A stretch of 64,000 nt of DNA from CAUPWF01 sp963515125 (lineage in GTDB: Bacteria; Bacillota; Clostridia; Lachnospirales; Lachnospiraceae), in assembly GCA_052116865.1 (NCBI GenBank), contig JBQKKG010000003.1, forward strand, positions 248,001 to 312,000, read 5' to 3'. Of this stretch, positions 62,732 through 64,000 are shown piece after piece. The position numbers and the translations under genes are program-made. The notes below the pieces were generated by a model, which did not search any database, was not told the DNA's origin, and saw only the letters and a list, made by a program, of their open reading frames with translations. Position 1 is the first letter of the stretch. Each line of letters begins with the position of its first letter.

Positions 62732-64000
62732 TTATGCACTGGTCTTTTCAAACTGAGAATTGTACAAGCTAGCATAAAAGCCATTTTTCATTAATAATTC
62801 TTCATGATTTCCTTGCTCCACAATGTCCCCATCCTTCATAACCAGAATCAAATCCGCATCACGAATCGTCGATAGTCGATGTGCAATAATAAAACTAGTT
62901 CTTCCCTTCATCAGGTTATCCATAGCCTTTTGAATCCTCACTTCAGTTCTTGTATCTACAGAGCTAGTTGCCTCGTCAAGAATTAAAATCTTTGGATCTG
63001 CTAATATTGCTCTAGCGATGGTTAATAATTGTTTTTGACCATGTGATACATTACTTGCTTCTTCGTTTAATACCATATCATAACCTTTGGGTAGTGTTTT
63101 AACAAATCTGTGCACATGAGCCGCCTTTGCAGCTTCCATTACCTCTTCATCTGATGCTTTCAAATTTCCATACCGAATATTTTCCTTGATACTTCCATGA
63201 AATAACCACGTATCTTGAAGCACCATACCAAACATTTGGCGAAGTTCACTCCGGTTAAAATCCCTTAAGTCATGGCCATCCACTAAAATGGCACCACTAT
63301 TAACATCATAGAACCGCATAAGCAATTTAATCATAGTAGTCTTTCCTGCACCCGTGGGTCCAACAATAGCTATCTTCTGTCCTTGCTTTACTTCAGCAGA
63401 AAAATCATTTATTATAATTCTTTCTGGTTTATATCCAAAATGTACATGTTCAAAGGTAACATCTCCTTTTAGCCCTTCTACTACTACTGGATTTTCTACA
63501 GTTTGATCTTCCTCTTTTTCTTCTAAAAATTCAAATACACGCTCTGATGCTGCAGCCGTAGATTGTAATAAATTTGCTACCTGAGCCACCTGCGTAATTG
63601 GTTGCGTAAATGATCGCACATATTGAATAAATGATTGAATATCTCCAACTTCAATACGATTTTTAATTACAAAGTATCCTCCTACTATTGCCACTGCCAC
63701 ATATCCTAGATTCCCTACAAATTGCATGATTGGCATCATCATACCAGATAGAAATTGGGATTTCCATGCAGATTCATATAATTTTCCATTAGTTTTATCA
63801 AACTCTTCAATTACATCATGCTCTTTATTAAACACTTTAACAATTGTATGTCCCCCATACACTTCTTCAACCTGACCATTTACATTTCCTAAAAATTCTT
63901 GTTGCTGTTTAAAATAATTTTGTGATTTCTTTACAATTACAGAGATCAGTCCCATAGAAATTGGCAATATTAGTAAAGCGATTAATGTCATCATTGGACT
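62732..64000 (-). CDS. ABC exporter (permease-ATPase fusion), C-terminal part, cut by window edge
   Basis: The frame is open to the right edge, so this is the C-terminal 422 residues of a multidrug/lipid-type exporter of about 570-620. The visible part holds the last membrane helices (residues up to about 180) and a full ATPase domain: Walker A GPTGAGKTTM, Q-loop MVLQDTWLF, signature NVSHGQKQLL, Walker B ILILDEATSSVD and the switch His in FIIAHRLSTI. The signature has SHGQ where SGGQ is usual. The first in-frame ATG seen is internal. In clostridia such half-transporters usually come in pairs. Confidence 0.9.
   Translation of the reverse strand, partial: SPMMTLIALLILPISMGLISVIVKKSQNYFKQQQEFLGNVNGQVEEVYGGHTIVKVFNKEHDVIEEFDKTNGKLYESAWKSQFLSGMMMPIMQFVGNLGYVAVAIVGGYFVIKNRIEVGDIQSFIQYVRSFTQPITQVAQVANLLQSTAAASERVFEFLEEKEEDQTVENPVVVEGLKGDVTFEHVHFGYKPERIIINDFSAEVKQGQKIAIVGPTGAGKTTMIKLLMRFYDVNSGAILVDGHDLRDFNRSELRQMFGMVLQDTWLFHGSIKENIRYGNLKASDEEVMEAAKAAHVHRFVKTLPKGYDMVLNEEASNVSHGQKQLLTIARAILADPKILILDEATSSVDTRTEVRIQKAMDNLMKGRTSFIIAHRLSTIRDADLILVMKDGDIVEQGNHEELLMKNGFYASLYNSQFEKTSA

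Overview
The window is AT-rich Gram-positive DNA. Its gene content points to an anaerobic clostridium, most likely of the Lachnospiraceae: CdaA/CdaR, long-form HPF, class III fructose-bisphosphatase, HPr kinase beside uvrC, DUF1846, UPF0735, many Asp/Asn-rich lipoproteins and near-universal strong Shine-Dalgarno sequences. It is almost entirely core chromosome. I see no insertion sequence, prophage, integrase, CRISPR array, tRNA or rRNA. Genes are tightly packed: no gene-free stretch exceeds about 300 bases. The longest are 61578-61884, upstream of lacZ and filled with promoters and operators, 38981-39211, where I see nothing definite, and 21900-22104, which holds a repeat array.

Layout. 1-8 kb (minus strand): the start of ptsH (HPr), cut by the window edge; cdaR and cdaA (cyclic-di-AMP synthesis); two unknown membrane proteins; comFC; recD2; mreB. 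8-13 kb: uvrA and uvrB with a promoter and a LexA-like site. 13-21 kb: the protein quality-control cluster tig-clpP-clpX-lon-engB plus an AI-2E family permease. 21-26.7 kb: a lipoprotein, a DJ-1/PfpI protein, a divergent XRE regulator preceded by a phased repeat array, then a four-gene operon ACT/HTH protein-hom-phosphoglycerate-mutase-like protein-lysC (threonine branch). 26.7-31.5 kb: prfB with its programmed +1 frameshift, secA, a eukaryotic-type hisA. 31.5-36.4 kb: an Asp/Asn/Thr-rich lipoprotein, fbp, dapB, dapA (lysine branch) and a two-OB-fold SSB-like protein. 36.5-44.3 kb: typA, hpf, a PsiE-like membrane protein, an atypical 2-hydroxyacid dehydrogenase, yigZ and a class A penicillin-binding protein. 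44.3-50 kb: a ROK glucokinase, hprK, uvrC, ftsH. 50-53.5 kb: DUF1846 and pyrG. 53.5-62.6 kb: a sugar-use locus (LacI regulator, DMT permease, solute-binding protein, two permeases, GH2 beta-galactosidase, divergent DUF624 protein). 62.7-64 kb: a partial ABC exporter.

The genes combine into recognisable systems: nucleotide excision repair (uvrA, uvrB, uvrC all present), proteostasis (tig, clpPX, lon, ftsH, secA), the aspartate family (lysC, hom, a candidate non-orthologous homoserine kinase, dapA, dapB), carbon signalling (HPr, HprK, glucokinase, Fbp) and galactoside import and hydrolysis. I found no clearly new multi-gene system. The less ordinary items are a family of small palindromic elements sitting just after stop codons, a uvrC promoter that uses one of these elements and predicts a leaderless mRNA, a 10-bp phased repeat array upstream of the XRE regulator, two dyad sites around the lacZ promoter, and the eukaryotic-type HisA.

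Several start codons were moved from the longest open frame to the codon with a Shine-Dalgarno sequence (lon, DJ-1, XRE, ACT protein, hisA, lipoprotein, ftsH, pyrG, lacI, lacZ). All statements come from reading the sequence and from general knowledge of families; no database search was run.
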